Shown here in pieces: positions 14,255 through 24,160 of a stretch of 64,000 bases of DNA. The stretch is taken from assembly GCF_003315795.1 (NCBI RefSeq), contig NZ_QMEY01000003.1, positions 310,001-374,000 of the forward strand, read 5' to 3'. The DNA comes from Spongiactinospora rosea (GTDB lineage Bacteria > Actinomycetota > Actinomycetes > Streptosporangiales > Streptosporangiaceae). The number at the start of each line of letters is the position of its first letter. Within the stretch, counting starts at the first letter, position 1. The translations under genes and the position numbers were made by a program. The notes beneath the pieces are model-generated. The model worked only from the letters and a program-made list of their open reading frames with translations. It made no database searches and was not told where the DNA came from.

Positions 14255-14434
14255 GTGAGCGGCAAATGGTGGTTCTGTCTGACGCATCTGCGAGTAGAGC
14301 CCGACGAGGGGTGTCCCAACAAGGACCGCATGGGCCCCTATGAGACCCGGGAGGCGGCGGCGCGCGCGTTGCAGACCGCCGCCGAGCGCAACGAGGCGTG
14401 GCGCGAGGGCGACCGCAAGTGGGACGACGACTGA
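14255..14434 (+). CDS. Conserved small actinobacterial protein next to map
   Basis: 59 aa from GTG 14255. The sequence [18 protein letters not shown], then [20 protein letters not shown] and an acidic end (WDDD), matches a small protein widely found beside map or elsewhere in actinobacterial genomes (pattern 'GKWyFCL.H..VEp..GC...DRlGPY.t..EAa.AL'). Two Cys could bind metal. Function unknown. The start appears leaderless: TATTCG (14245-14250) sits just upstream and there is no Shine-Dalgarno. The frame stays open upstream to 14225 but that part is the divergent promoter. Confidence 0.8.
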   Translation: MSGKWWFCLTHLRVEPDEGCPNKDRMGPYETREAAARALQTAAERNEAWREGDRKWDDD

Positions 14435-14456
14435 TCCCGTCTCCGGGCGGGCAGGG

Positions 14457-15833
14457 TCAGGAGGCGGTCACCGGCGTGCGTGCGCGCGCCACCACGAGGG
14501 TGCGCCGGGAGGGCGCGAGGGTGACGTTCTTGAGCAGCGCCCTTTCCGGGGCGAGGCCGCCGCCCGCGGTCAGTTCGACGCGGCCGAGCACCTCGCGGAT
14601 GATCGCGCGCATCTCCAGCAGCGCGAGCTGCGCCCCCGCGCAGTACCGGCGTCCGCCGCCGAACGGCATCCAGGACCGCTGCGCGCGCTCGGTGACGCCG
14701 TCCCCGCCGTGCTCCACGGCCAGGAACCGCTCCGGCCGGAACGCGTCCGGGTCGGGGTAGGCGTCCGGGTCGCGGTGGATGAGCGAGATGAGCGGGGCGA
14801 CGTACCACCCGGCCGGGATCTCGTACCCGCCGAGCGAGAGCGGCCGGTCCAGCAACCGGGGGGCCTCGAAGACCACCGGGCGCGAGCGCAGCCCCTCCTT
14901 GATCACCGCGTCGAGGTAGTGGTCCTCGCCCGCCGCGAGGTCCGCGGTGAGCCGGTCGAGCACCCGCGGGGCGCGGACCAGCCGCTCGAACGTCCAGGCC
15001 AGCCCGGTGGCGGTGGTCTCGTGCCCGGCCATCAGCATGGTGACCAGTTCGTCGCGGATCTCCTGGTCCGACATCGGGTCGCCGTTCTCGTCGGTGGCGG
15101 CCAGCAGGCGGGACAGCATGTCCGTGGCGTCCGGCCGGGTCGTGGCCCGGCGCCTGGCGATCTCGTCGAACAGCAGGGAGTCGAGCGCCTCGCGCAGCAC
15201 CGCGAAGCGGGTGGTGGGCAGGTACGGCACGCGGCGCAGCAGCGGCGAGGCCATCATCCGGTCGGTGATGGAGGCCGGCAGCATCAGCATCGAGCCGCTG
15301 CCCGTCGTCTCCAGCAGCTTCGGCAGCAGGGCGCGCAGCCGCCGCAGCCGCCCGGCCTCGGTGATGCCGAACACCAGCCGGATGATCACCTCCAGCGTGA
15401 TGTCCTGCATCCGGTCGCGCAGCGCGAACGGCTCGCCGAGCGGCCAGCCGTCCACCGAGCGGGCGGCGATCCGCTCGATCTCGCCGCGCCACCCGGCGAC
15501 GGCCCTGCCGTGCAGCGGCGGGCTGAGCAGCTTGCGGTGCCGCCGCCACGGCTCGCCGTCCAGGCTGAGCAGCGAGTGCCTGCCGACCATCGGCTCCATG
15601 AACGCCCTGCGGACCTCCCCGGCCCGCCCGCCGCCGTCGCCGTCCAGCGCGTAGACGCGCTCGGCGAGTTCGGCGCCGGCGACGTAGACCTCCGGCGGGA
15701 AGCCGAAGTAGCGGATGGTGAACACCGGCCCATGCTCGCGTCCGGCGGCACGGAAGAAGGCGTCCGGGTCGCGCACGAGGCGGTAGGTCTGCAGAGCTGA
15801 TGTGAGCCGGGGTCCGGGCGGTGGCGTGGGCAT
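14457..15833 (-). CDS. Cytochrome P450
   Basis: 458 aa haem monooxygenase of unknown substrate, soluble. Visible are the I-helix oxygen-activation motif AGHETTATGLAW, the K-helix ExxR (KEGLRSRP), the meander FRPERFL and the haem loop FGGGRRYCAGAQLALLEMR with the Cys thiolate ligand. The PxG-rich N-terminus (MPTPPPGPRL) and class-E-like layout with WRRHRKLLSPPLHG resemble CYP102/CYP4-like fatty-acid hydroxylase branches more than the short macrolide P450s. AAGGGGGG six bases before the ATG. It is divergent from a TetR regulator 63 bases away, which probably controls it. No ferredoxin gene is adjacent. Confidence 0.93.
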   Translation of the reverse strand: MPTPPPGPRLTSALQTYRLVRDPDAFFRAAGREHGPVFTIRYFGFPPEVYVAGAELAERVYALDGDGGGRAGEVRRAFMEPMVGRHSLLSLDGEPWRRHRKLLSPPLHGRAVAGWRGEIERIAARSVDGWPLGEPFALRDRMQDITLEVIIRLVFGITEAGRLRRLRALLPKLLETTGSGSMLMLPASITDRMMASPLLRRVPYLPTTRFAVLREALDSLLFDEIARRRATTRPDATDMLSRLLAATDENGDPMSDQEIRDELVTMLMAGHETTATGLAWTFERLVRAPRVLDRLTADLAAGEDHYLDAVIKEGLRSRPVVFEAPRLLDRPLSLGGYEIPAGWYVAPLISLIHRDPDAYPDPDAFRPERFLAVEHGGDGVTERAQRSWMPFGGGRRYCAGAQLALLEMRAIIREVLGRVELTAGGGLAPERALLKNVTLAPSRRTLVVARARTPVTAS

Positions 15834-15854
15834 CGGAGGCCCCCCTTCCGACGG

Positions 15855-15878
15855 TTATGCGAACGATCGTCTTATGCG
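15855..15878. promoter_or_regulatory. Operator-like repeats between P450 and TetR genes
   Basis: TTATGCG occurs at 15855-15861 and 15872-15878, flanking the 8-bp palindrome ACGATCGT (15863-15870). The TetR gene has TAGATT (15885-15890) six bases before its ATG (leaderless), so a repressor bound here would block both divergent promoters. Confidence 0.45.
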
Positions 15879-15896
15879 TTTGAATAGATTTGTATC

Positions 15897-16520
15897 ATGG
15901 CTTCCGTGTCACGTGAACAGCCGGTGGCCGGCCACCGGGAACGACTTCTCGCCGGAGCGGTGAGCTGCCTGCAGGAAAAGGGCTACGCCGCGACCACGGT
16001 CCGCGACCTCGTGGCCGCCTCGGGCACCAACATGGCCTCCATCGGCTACCACTTCGGCGGCAAGGAGGCACTGCTGCACGAGGCGCTGGAGGAGTGCTTC
16101 CGGCTCTGGACGGCACGGGTCGAGCAGGCCGTCTTCGCCTCGGAGGACGATGACGCCGACATGGCGGGCGCGCTGGCCCGCGGGCTCACGGCGCTGCTGG
16201 AGGTGTTCAAGGAGTCCCGGCCGCTGCTCATCGCGTTCGTCGAGGCGTTCCCCCCGGCCGCGCGCTCCGAGGCGCTGCGCGCCCGGCTGGCCGCGGCCTA
16301 CGCCGAGTCCCGCGCCTCGGGCGTGGCGATGGTGCGCCGGGTGTCCGAGCGAACGGGCAGGCTTCCGCCGTTCGACCCGGAGGTGTTCGTCACCGTCATG
16401 ATGGCCGTCCAGGACGGGCTGATCCTGCAGTGGCTGATCGACCCGGACAACACCCCGGAGGCGAGCCAGGTGCTCGCGGTCTTCGCCGCGCTGCCAGAGA
16501 TGACCGGCGGGGCGCGGTGA
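15897..16520 (+). CDS. TetR-family regulator of the P450 gene
   Basis: 207 aa. The N-terminal HTH (RERLLAGAVSCLQEKGYAAT, TVRDLVAASGTNMASIGYHF, GGKEALLHEAL) is classical TetR; the C-terminal ligand domain is about 140 residues (LEVFKESRPLLIAFVEAFPP, FDPEVFVTVMMAVQDGLILQ). It is divergent from the P450 at 14457-15833, so autoregulation plus control of the P450 is likely. ATG 15897 appears leaderless. Ligand unknown. Confidence 0.9.
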   Translation: MASVSREQPVAGHRERLLAGAVSCLQEKGYAATTVRDLVAASGTNMASIGYHFGGKEALLHEALEECFRLWTARVEQAVFASEDDDADMAGALARGLTALLEVFKESRPLLIAFVEAFPPAARSEALRARLAAAYAESRASGVAMVRRVSERTGRLPPFDPEVFVTVMMAVQDGLILQWLIDPDNTPEASQVLAVFAALPEMTGGAR

Positions 16521-16540
16521 GCGCCCGCCGGCGGGCGCGG

Positions 16541-17134
16541 TCAGTCCACGACGTGCGGGCCGCTCACCCGGTCGAGCAGGCGGGCCAGCCGCCCGCGCAG
16601 GCCGCGGCCGTTCCCGCGCTCGCTCGCGGCCATGCTGACCAGGTGCTGGGCCCCGTCGAAGGACACCGGGGCGTCGGCGGGGACGAACAGGGCGTCATGG
16701 GCCAGGCCGCTCAGCTCGGGGTCGCCGCCGTCGCCGTCCAGGGCCAGGATGGTCGCACCGGTGCGCCTGGCGTCGTCCAGCCGTTCCAGCAGCGGGACCG
16801 GAGCGGAGCTCTCCGCGACCACGAACAGCGTTTCGCCGCGCCGCGCCTCGCGCAGCCGGTCCATGCCTACCCGCAGGTGCGGCGGCGCGCCCGGCGGCAC
16901 CGTCCAGCGCACCAGCGTCGGGGCGAGCTGCGGGAGATCCGCCAGCCGGGCCTCGTCGGCGAGGTGCGCGGTCACATGCCAGGGCTCCTCGGCGGGGGTG
17001 CCCACCACCAGCAGCCCGCCGGGCGAGCGGGTGGCCCGCAGGCCCCTGGCGAAGTCGCGGGTGCGCTCCACCCATCCGGTCGGCGCGAGGGCCTCGCGCA
17101 GGAAGTCCACAGACGACGCGTCCATGACATTCAT
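16541..17134 (-). CDS. SIS-like (phosphosugar-binding) protein of unknown function
   Basis: 197 aa. It has alternating alpha/beta structure with a SIS-domain flavour: GLLVVGTPAEEPWHV, GETLFVVAESSAPVPLLERL, ARRTGATILALDGDGGDPEL and a C-terminal ALFVPADAP strand. I see no catalytic motif of a named isomerase. It is divergent from the F420:NADP oxidoreductase gene. The C-terminal residues are basic (RGLRGRLARLLDRV). ATG 17134 is used; ATG 17125 is in frame. Confidence 0.6.
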   Translation of the reverse strand: MNVMDASSVDFLREALAPTGWVERTRDFARGLRATRSPGGLLVVGTPAEEPWHVTAHLADEARLADLPQLAPTLVRWTVPPGAPPHLRVGMDRLREARRGETLFVVAESSAPVPLLERLDDARRTGATILALDGDGGDPELSGLAHDALFVPADAPVSFDGAQHLVSMAASERGNGRGLRGRLARLLDRVSGPHVVD

Positions 17135-17217
17135 GCTGCCGCAGCGACCCCGGGGGCGTCTCGCGATCGGCAGCCTGGCATGATGCCTGCTTACGGCGGC
17201 GATGAGGAGTGAGAATC

Positions 17218-17886
17218 GTGGCGGATGGCGCGCTTACCGAGGTCGAGGCCCTTTCCCTGGGCATCTTGGGCGGGACCGGCGACCAGGGCAAGGGCCTGGC
17301 GCGGCGGTTCGCGCTGGCCGGGCAGCGGGTGCTGATCGGGTCCAGGAACGCCGAGCGGGCCCGGCAGGCCGCCGAGTCGATCGGGCACGGCGTCACGGCG
17401 GGCGAGAACGCCGAGGTCGCCGCCAAGGCCGACGTCGTGATCGTCGCCGTGCCGTGGGACGGGCACAAGGCCACCTTGGAGGCGCTGCGCGAGCCGCTGA
17501 CCGGCAAGATCGTGATTGACTGCGTGAACCCGCTCGGCTTCGACAAGCAGGGGGCCTACGCCCTGCCGGTCGAGGAGGGCAGCGCCGCCCAGCAGGCCGC
17601 CGCGGTGCTGACCGGCAGCCGGGTGGTCGCCGCCTTCCACCATGTCTCGGCCGTCACGCTGCTCGACCCCGAGGTGGCGGAGGTCGATCTCGACGTGCTG
17701 GTGCTGGGCGACGACCGCGAGGCCACCGACACCGTGCAGGCCCTCGCCTCGCGCATCCCCGGCGTACGCGGGATCTACGGCGGACGCCTGCGCAACGCCC
17801 ACCAGGTCGAGGCGCTGACCGCCAACATCATCTCCATCAACCGCCGCCACAAGGCGCACGCGGGCATCCGCATCACCGACGTCTGA
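17218..17886 (+). CDS. npdG: F420-dependent NADP oxidoreductase (Fno/NpdG)
   Basis: 222 aa enzyme that passes hydride between reduced coenzyme F420 and NADP+, feeding F420H2-dependent reductases. Marks: the dinucleotide motif LGILGGTGDQGKGLARRFAL, IGSRNAERARQAAE for the NADP phosphate, VIVAVPWDGH, IVIDCVNPLGF, VVAAFHHVSAVTLLDPEV and the C-terminal NIISINRRHKAHAGIRIT. GTG 17218 is chosen because GAGGAG lies eight bases upstream; an earlier GTG at 17209 overlaps that site. Its presence implies that the host makes F420, as actinomycetes do. Confidence 0.92.
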   Translation: MADGALTEVEALSLGILGGTGDQGKGLARRFALAGQRVLIGSRNAERARQAAESIGHGVTAGENAEVAAKADVVIVAVPWDGHKATLEALREPLTGKIVIDCVNPLGFDKQGAYALPVEEGSAAQQAAAVLTGSRVVAAFHHVSAVTLLDPEVAEVDLDVLVLGDDREATDTVQALASRIPGVRGIYGGRLRNAHQVEALTANIISINRRHKAHAGIRITDV

Positions 17887-18033
17887 GCGCCACGGCCGCG
17901 GAACATCCGCCGCGGGATGGGCGACCGTCTCGGCCGCACGCCGGGCAGCGGCCTGGTGGCGCCCTTCGGCTACGAAAAGGGGCGGGCCGGTCACTACGGT
18001 AGGGGCCACATCTACCGGAGGTGACGGCGGGCC

Positions 18034-18819
18034 ATGCGGCGGTTCGAGGACAGAATCGTGATGATCACGGGGGCGGCGCACGGGATCGGGCTGGGGATCG
18101 CGGAGCGGCTGGCCGGGGAGGGCGCCGCCGTCGCGGTGGCCGACGTGGACGCGGCGGCGGGGGAGCGCGCCGCCGTACGGCTGGCCGCCGGTGGGACACA
18201 GGCGGTGGCGGTCACCTGCGACGTGACGTCCGGCGAGTCCGTGGCGGCGGCGGTCGCCGCCGTCGTGGCCCGGTTCGGGCGGCTGGACGTGCTGGTGAAC
18301 AACGCGGGCGGCGGGCTGAACCTCCCCGACCTGGACGAGCTGACCGACGACGACTGGCACCGCCAGATCGACGTCACGCTGATGGGCGTGGTGCGCTGCG
18401 TACGGGCCGCGACACCGCACCTGACCCGCTCACCGCACGGCGGCAACGTGGTGACGGTGGGCTCGATCAACGGGCTGGCGCCGTTCGGCTCGGTGGCCTA
18501 CTCGGCCGCCAAGGCCGGGCTGCGCAACCTCACCGAGAACCTGGCGTCCCGATGCGCCGCCGACGGCGTGCGGTTCAACCTGGTCGCGCCGGGCACCATC
18601 CGCACCAGGGCCTGGGACGACCAGCCGGACTCCCTCGACCGGATCGCCTCCACCATCCCGCTCGGCCGGATCGGACGCCCGGACGACATCGCCGCCGCCG
18701 TCGCGTTCCTGGCCTCCGGCGACGCGGCCTGGATCACCGGCGTCACGCTCCCGGTGGACGGCGGCGCGCTGCTCAACGCCGGACGTGTCTTCCGCGACTC
18801 CGCCGCCCGCACGCGCTGA
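18034..18819 (+). CDS. Short-chain dehydrogenase/reductase
   Basis: 261 aa classical SDR: cofactor motif TGAAHGIG (12-19), ADVDA (Asp favours NAD), NNAGGG, and the catalytic Ser144, Tyr156, Lys160 (GSINGLAPFGSVAYSAAK). C-terminal APGTIRT and GDAAWITGVTLPVDGG are typical of the FabG-like classical branch. GGAGGT lies upstream with suitable spacing. Substrate unknown. The gene stands between npdG and a Cys/Met PLP enzyme in the same direction, but spacing of 147 and 58 bases suggests separate control. Confidence 0.9.
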   Translation: MRRFEDRIVMITGAAHGIGLGIAERLAGEGAAVAVADVDAAAGERAAVRLAAGGTQAVAVTCDVTSGESVAAAVAAVVARFGRLDVLVNNAGGGLNLPDLDELTDDDWHRQIDVTLMGVVRCVRAATPHLTRSPHGGNVVTVGSINGLAPFGSVAYSAAKAGLRNLTENLASRCAADGVRFNLVAPGTIRTRAWDDQPDSLDRIASTIPLGRIGRPDDIAAAVAFLASGDAAWITGVTLPVDGGALLNAGRVFRDSAARTR

Positions 18820-18877
18820 TCCCGCCGAGGCGGGGGCCGGTGCCGCGCGCGAAACCGGCCGGGCGATCCTGGTTGTC

Positions 18878-20056
18878 ATGAGCGAACTGAGCCCCGAGAC
18901 CCGTGCCGTCCACCTGCCGAGGCCGCCGCTGAACGGCAGCGCCCCGATCAGCACGCCGATCTACCAGACCTCCGGGTTCGTCTTCGACGACCCGGCCGTC
19001 TTCGCCGACGGCATGGGACGCCCCGACGGCGCGTTCGTCTACGGCCGGCTGACCAACCCGACCGTGCGGGCGCTGGAGGAGGCCGTGTCGGGGCTGGAGG
19101 GCGGCTCGGGCGCGATCGCCACCGCCTCGGGCATGGCCGCGATCAACACCGTGCTGCTCGCGCTGGTGGGGCAGGGCGACCACGTGATCGCCCAGCGCGC
19201 GCTGTACGGCGGGACGGCCACCATGCTCAACGAACTGCGCGAGCGGTTCGGCGTCTCGGTCACCTACGTCGCCGAGGACGACCCCGAGGCGGTGCGCGCC
19301 GCCGTACGGCCCGAGACCAGGCTGCTGTACCTGGAGACGATCGCCAACCCGATGACGCAGGTGGCCGACCTGCCGGCGATGTGCGCGGCGGCCAGGGAGG
19401 CGGGGGTGACCACGGTGGTGGACAACACGTTCGCCTCGCCCATCCTGTGCCGGCCGATCGAGCACGGGGCCGACATCGTGGTGCACTCCACCACCAAGTA
19501 CCTCGGCGGGCACACCGACGTGCTGGGCGGCGTCGCGGTGTTCGCCTCCGACGCGACCTACCGCAAGGTGTGGCGGTTCTCGGTGGACCTCGGCCCGACC
19601 GCCGACCCCTTCGCCGCCTGGCTCACCCTGCGCGGCATCCAGACCCTGCACCTGCGGATGGAACGCCACTGCGCCAACGCGCGCTTCCTGGCGACCAGGC
19701 TGGCCGCCCACCCGGCGGTCGCCGCCGTGCACTGGCCGGGCCTCGCCTCCCACCCCTCGCACGAGACGGCGACCCGGCTGCTGCCCGCCTTCGGCGGCGT
19801 GTTCTCCTTCGACCTGACGGGCGGGCGCGCGGCCGGCGAGCGGTTCATGAGCGCGGTGAAGCTGGCTCTGCTGGCCCCCTCCCTCGGCGGCGTCGAGACG
19901 CTGATCCTGCACCCGGCCACCACCTCCCACCGCGCCCTGTCCGCCGGGGAACTGGCCAGGCACGGCATCGGCGAGGGCACGGTCCGCGTCGCGGCGGGGA
20001 TCGAGCACCCCGAGGACCTGTGGGCCGACTTCGAGCAGGCGCTCAGCTCGTCCTGA
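18878..20056 (+). CDS. Cys/Met-metabolism PLP enzyme (MetB/MdeA family)
   Basis: 392 aa trans-sulfuration-type enzyme: cystathionine gamma-synthase, gamma-lyase, O-acylhomoserine sulfhydrylase or methionine gamma-lyase cannot be told apart by eye. PLP Lys207 is in [10 protein letters not shown], Asp182 of VDNTFASP pairs with the pyridine N, and [19 protein letters not shown] and LETIANP are family motifs. ATG 18878 appears leaderless (GATCCT seven bases upstream). The stop overlaps, tail to tail, the end of the P-type ATPase gene by 14 bp. Confidence 0.9.
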   Translation: MSELSPETRAVHLPRPPLNGSAPISTPIYQTSGFVFDDPAVFADGMGRPDGAFVYGRLTNPTVRALEEAVSGLEGGSGAIATASGMAAINTVLLALVGQGDHVIAQRALYGGTATMLNELRERFGVSVTYVAEDDPEAVRAAVRPETRLLYLETIANPMTQVADLPAMCAAAREAGVTTVVDNTFASPILCRPIEHGADIVVHSTTKYLGGHTDVLGGVAVFASDATYRKVWRFSVDLGPTADPFAAWLTLRGIQTLHLRMERHCANARFLATRLAAHPAVAAVHWPGLASHPSHETATRLLPAFGGVFSFDLTGGRAAGERFMSAVKLALLAPSLGGVETLILHPATTSHRALSAGELARHGIGEGTVRVAAGIEHPEDLWADFEQALSSS

Positions 20057-23000
20057 ACAGTCCCGTCGCGTCGAGCGCCAGTACCGCCGCCACCGCGCCC
20101 ACCGCGATCGCCCAGCCCACCGGGCCGACCGGGGCCGAGCCGAAGAAGTGGCTGAGCACCGGCGTCTGCACCACGACGGCCAGCACCGCCGCCGAGCCGA
20201 GCGCGCTGAGCAGCACGGCGCGGTCGCGGCCGCCCGCCTGGAGGGTCTGGGCGAGCTGTGCGCCCACCAGGGCCAGCAGGCCCACGGTCCGGGCGCGGGC
20301 GCGGGTGCCGGTGAACCGGGCCGCCGTCCAGGCGACCCCCGCGGCGGCGGTCGTGATCACTGCCCGCCGTACGATGTCGCGGTTCAGCGCGTGCCCCAGC
20401 GAGGACTCCGGACCCTCCTGGAGCAGCCCGGCCGCCGTGCCGGTGGACGGCGCGCGCAGCGCGATGGCCAGCGACGGGGCCAGGTCGGTGAGCAGGTTCA
20501 CCAGCAGCAGCTGACGGGCCGACAGCGGCGAGGAGCCGGTGAACAGCGACCCGAGCAGGGTGAAGGCGATCTCACCGAGGTTCCCGCCGACCAGGATGGC
20601 CAGCGCCGCGCGCACCGACGCCCACAGCGCCCGGCCCTCCACCAGCGCGTGGACGATGGTCTCCAGCCGGTCGTCGGCGACCACCAGGTCGGCCGCCGCG
20701 CGGGCGGCGGGGGTGCCGGTGCCGCCGAGGGCGATGCCGACGTCGGCCAGCCGGATGCCCGCCGCGTCGTTCGCGCCGTCGCCGGTCATCGCGATCGTCC
20801 GGCCCAGCTTCTGGAAGCAGCGCACCACCTTGACCTTCTGCGCGGGCGTGCAGCGGGCCACCACGTCGGCGGCGGGCAGCCGCCGGCGTAGTTCCTCGTC
20901 GTCCATCTCCTCAAGGTCCGCGCCGGTCAGGACGTGCGGCTCGCGGTCGCCGGGGAGCAGACCGGCGGCGACCGCGCCCGCGGTGCCCGGGTGGTCGCCG
21001 GTGAGCATGACGATCTGCACGCCCGCCGCGCGCAGCCGGGCCAGGGCCGGGCTGGCCGCCCGCCGTACGACGTCGGCGAGGCCGAGCAGGCCGACGAAGA
21101 CCAGTTCGGCGACGTCCTCGTCGGCCGGTTCCGCGGTGGGCCGCCACGAGGCGGGCAGGCGGCGCTCGGCCACGGCCAGGACCCGGTGCCCGGACTCGGC
21201 CAGGGACCTGACCCGCTTGTCCAGGCGGCGGCGTTCGGCCGCGGTGAGCGGCCGGTCCTCGCCGTTCAGGCGGATCAGCGTGCAGCGGGGCAGCACCGTC
21301 TCCGGCGCGCCCTTCACGCTGAGCAGATGGGCGTGCCCGGCCCGGCCGATGGTGGCGTGGAAGCCGCGGGAGGGCTCGAACGGCAGCGCCGCCACCTCGC
21401 GCCAGCCCCGCTCGCCGGTCCTGCGGGTCACCTTGACCCGCTCCGCGCCCTCGGCGACCGCCGCGTCCGTCAGATGGCTGTGCTCGCCGTCGTGCCCGCG
21501 CCGGGGGGTGGCACGTACGCCCGCGGCCAGTACGCGCGCCAGGGCGTCGTCCAGCTCGTCCGGGGGGCGTTCACGGCGGGCGTCGGCGACCCTGGTGAGC
21601 CGGATCTCGCCCGCGGTGAGGGTCCCGGTCTTGTCGAAGCAGAGCACCTCGACCCGGCCCAGGGCCTCGATGATGCGCGGGTCGCGTACGTGCACCCCGT
21701 GCGCCGACAGCCGCCGGGTGGCGGCCAGCTGGGCCGCGCTGACCAGCAGCGGCAGTCCCTCGGGCACCGCGGCCACGGCCAGGTTGACGCCCTCGCCCAG
21801 CGAGTCGCGCAGCGGCCGGCCGCGCGTCAGGCCGGACAGCACGATCGCGGCGGCGGCGCTCAGCGCGATCGGCGTGGTCGCCCCGGTGATCTGCGCCAGC
21901 CGGTCGGCGACCCCGCTCACCTGCGGCTTCTCCTTGGCCGCCGCCATCGCCCGGCCCGCCTCGGTGTCCTCGTCCACGGCGACCACCACGGCCTTCGCCG
22001 TACCGGCGGCGATCGAGGTGCCCTCGTAGAGCATGCTGCGCCGCTCGGCCACCTCCCGGGCGCGCAGCGGCGCGGGGTCCTTGGCGACCGGCAGCGACTC
22101 GCCGGTCAGCGCGGACTCGTCGGCCTCCAGCCCGTCGGCCTCGACGATCCGGCAGTCGGCGGGCACCACCTGACCGGCCGACAGCAGCACGATGTCGCCG
22201 GGGACCAGGTCGCGGGCGTCGGCCTCGCGCACCCGGCCGCCGCGCAGCACCATCGCCGGGACCCGCATGTGCCGGGCCAGGCCCGCGAGGGTCCGCGCGG
22301 TGGCGGCCCGCTGCGCGCCGCCGATCAGCGCGGACATGCCCATCACGGCGAGGATCAGGCCCGCGTCCACGAACGAGCCGATCGCGGCCGAGCCCGCCGC
22401 GCCCGAGGCGAGCACCGGTGTGAACGGGTTGGCCAGTTCGGCGACCACCCCACCGGCCAGCGTCTGCCGCTCGGCGGCGGGCCGGGGGCGCTGTTCCCGA
22501 GGGACGTCCGGCAGGCCGTCGGGGTGGGAGCGGAGTTCGGCCAGGACGTCCTCGACCGGCATGGAGTGCCAGGGGACGCGCTTGGCGGGCTCGCGTATCG
22601 GGTCGCGTATCGCGCGCCAGGCCCGCCACGCGCCCTGGCCGATGGAAAGGCAGGTGACCGCGCCGACCGCGGACAGCCCCTGCTGCGCCGACCGGCTCTC
22701 GCGGCCGGTCAGGGTGAGCATGGCGGCCACGGCGGTCCCGGCGCGGGCCAGCCGTACGCCGTCCTGGCTGACCCGGCGGGCCGCCTCGACGGCCGCGATC
22801 AGATGCACGGCGGGGGCCGGGCCGCCGGGCAGGATCAGGGCCGCGCCCCACGGGGGCGGGCCGTCGCCGTCCGGTACGCCGAGCCCGCAGTCGGCGGCGG
22901 CCAGCGCGGGCCCGTCCGAGGACACCAGGAGCACGCCGCCGCCCTCGCGTTGCAGCCCGCGCACCTCCTCGGCGCCCGGCTCGGCGATCGTGACGAACCG

Positions 23001-24044
23001 CAGGCCCGCCCGCGCTGCGGCGGCCTCGACGACCTCCCCGTACGGCGAGCCGCGCAGCGTGCGCTCCGACACGGCGACCGTGTCGATCCGGTCCAGGCGG
23101 CGCAGCGCCCGCCGGTCGACGACCACGATCCCGCGGCGGGCCAGCACCGCGCCCAGTTCGGCGGCGAAGGTCTCGCGGCCCGCGAAGGCGGGCTTGGGCG
23201 TGAAGATCATCGCGGTCTGCAGTCCGCGCCGGGGCACCGAGGTGAGCAGCGCGCCGATCACCCCGCCCAGCGGCGCGCCCGTCATGAGCTGGTCGGCGTA
23301 GCGTTCGGCGGGGCCGTTCGGCAGCCGCGCGGGCCGTGAGGCGGGGCGCAGCCGGGAGGCGGCCCGCTCCGGGGTGCCGGTCAGCCGTTCCTCGGCGGCC
23401 CGCCAGGCCGCCGCCAGCGCCCGCGACTCGCGTACCTGCACGATCCGCTGCGCCGTGTCGGCCACCAGTCCGGTCACGCCGGGCGCGAGGCCCTGCGCGG
23501 CGGCCCCCACCACGGGCAGCCACGCCTTGAGGATGTCGGCGTGCGCCGCCCGGCCGGCCGCCTCGCGCAGCTTCGGCATGGTGTCGATCAGGCCGACCAG
23601 TCCGGCCGCCTCGGCGGGCAGCGGGGTCCGCCGCAGCGCCCATTCCAGGATGGTCGCGGCCATGCCGCCGAGGTCGGCGGCGAGCACCAGGCCGGGCGGG
23701 GGCTGATCGGGCGTGGCGGCGTGCGCCGGGTCCTTGGGGGCGTCCTCGGCCTTGCGCTCGGCCTCGTCCAGCGCGGCCAGCAGCGCCTTGGTGTCGGGGG
23801 CGGGGTCGCCGATCGCGACGATCACGCGTCCGGCCGGTTCGTTGACGCGCGCCCAGCGGACGCCGGGGACGACCTGGAGCGCGTTCTCGATCGCGGTCGT
23901 GGGGGCGGGCTCGCACAGCAGCTCAAGGTGGATTCGGCCGGGGTAGGTCCAGGTGGACCTGCCCAGCAGCGGTCCGGCGATCGTCGTGGCGACGTCCGCG
24001 ACCCAGTGCAGGGGAGCGGGCAGGCGACCGAGTCCGAATGGCAT
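20043..24044 (-). CDS. Very large P-type cation-transporting ATPase
   Basis: 1333 aa, about 400-500 residues longer than standard P-type pumps and like mycobacterial CtpI/CtpH. The N-terminal about 110 residues include an HMA-like fold without the CxxC (IHLELLCEPAPTTAIENALQ, VVPGVRWARVN), followed by a long region with extra weakly conserved segments. The core starts near residue 510: actuator motif ALTGESLPV (about 646), membrane motif PEGLPLLVSAAQ, phosphorylation loop DKTGTLTAGE (Asp near 803), nucleotide site SVKGAPE, and hinge MTGDGANDAAGIRLADVGIA. The PEGLP membrane motif places it near the P2 (Ca/Mn-type) pumps; the real ion is unknown. No metal regulator is adjacent. Confidence 0.92.
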   Translation of the reverse strand: MPFGLGRLPAPLHWVADVATTIAGPLLGRSTWTYPGRIHLELLCEPAPTTAIENALQVVPGVRWARVNEPAGRVIVAIGDPAPDTKALLAALDEAERKAEDAPKDPAHAATPDQPPPGLVLAADLGGMAATILEWALRRTPLPAEAAGLVGLIDTMPKLREAAGRAAHADILKAWLPVVGAAAQGLAPGVTGLVADTAQRIVQVRESRALAAAWRAAEERLTGTPERAASRLRPASRPARLPNGPAERYADQLMTGAPLGGVIGALLTSVPRRGLQTAMIFTPKPAFAGRETFAAELGAVLARRGIVVVDRRALRRLDRIDTVAVSERTLRGSPYGEVVEAAAARAGLRFVTIAEPGAEEVRGLQREGGGVLLVSSDGPALAAADCGLGVPDGDGPPPWGAALILPGGPAPAVHLIAAVEAARRVSQDGVRLARAGTAVAAMLTLTGRESRSAQQGLSAVGAVTCLSIGQGAWRAWRAIRDPIREPAKRVPWHSMPVEDVLAELRSHPDGLPDVPREQRPRPAAERQTLAGGVVAELANPFTPVLASGAAGSAAIGSFVDAGLILAVMGMSALIGGAQRAATARTLAGLARHMRVPAMVLRGGRVREADARDLVPGDIVLLSAGQVVPADCRIVEADGLEADESALTGESLPVAKDPAPLRAREVAERRSMLYEGTSIAAGTAKAVVVAVDEDTEAGRAMAAAKEKPQVSGVADRLAQITGATTPIALSAAAAIVLSGLTRGRPLRDSLGEGVNLAVAAVPEGLPLLVSAAQLAATRRLSAHGVHVRDPRIIEALGRVEVLCFDKTGTLTAGEIRLTRVADARRERPPDELDDALARVLAAGVRATPRRGHDGEHSHLTDAAVAEGAERVKVTRRTGERGWREVAALPFEPSRGFHATIGRAGHAHLLSVKGAPETVLPRCTLIRLNGEDRPLTAAERRRLDKRVRSLAESGHRVLAVAERRLPASWRPTAEPADEDVAELVFVGLLGLADVVRRAASPALARLRAAGVQIVMLTGDHPGTAGAVAAGLLPGDREPHVLTGADLEEMDDEELRRRLPAADVVARCTPAQKVKVVRCFQKLGRTIAMTGDGANDAAGIRLADVGIALGGTGTPAARAAADLVVADDRLETIVHALVEGRALWASVRAALAILVGGNLGEIAFTLLGSLFTGSSPLSARQLLLVNLLTDLAPSLAIALRAPSTGTAAGLLQEGPESSLGHALNRDIVRRAVITTAAAGVAWTAARFTGTRARARTVGLLALVGAQLAQTLQAGGRDRAVLLSALGSAAVLAVVVQTPVLSHFFGSAPVGPVGWAIAVGAVAAVLALDATGLFRTS

Positions 24045-24160
24045 GACCGGGCAATACCCGGCATCGGCCGGTGAGTCGTGGGATCAGGTGAAATCTTGGT
24101 GAATCACTGATGGGAGTGGTGTCGGCTATCTTGGAACGTCGGCCGTGATACGGGGGATCT

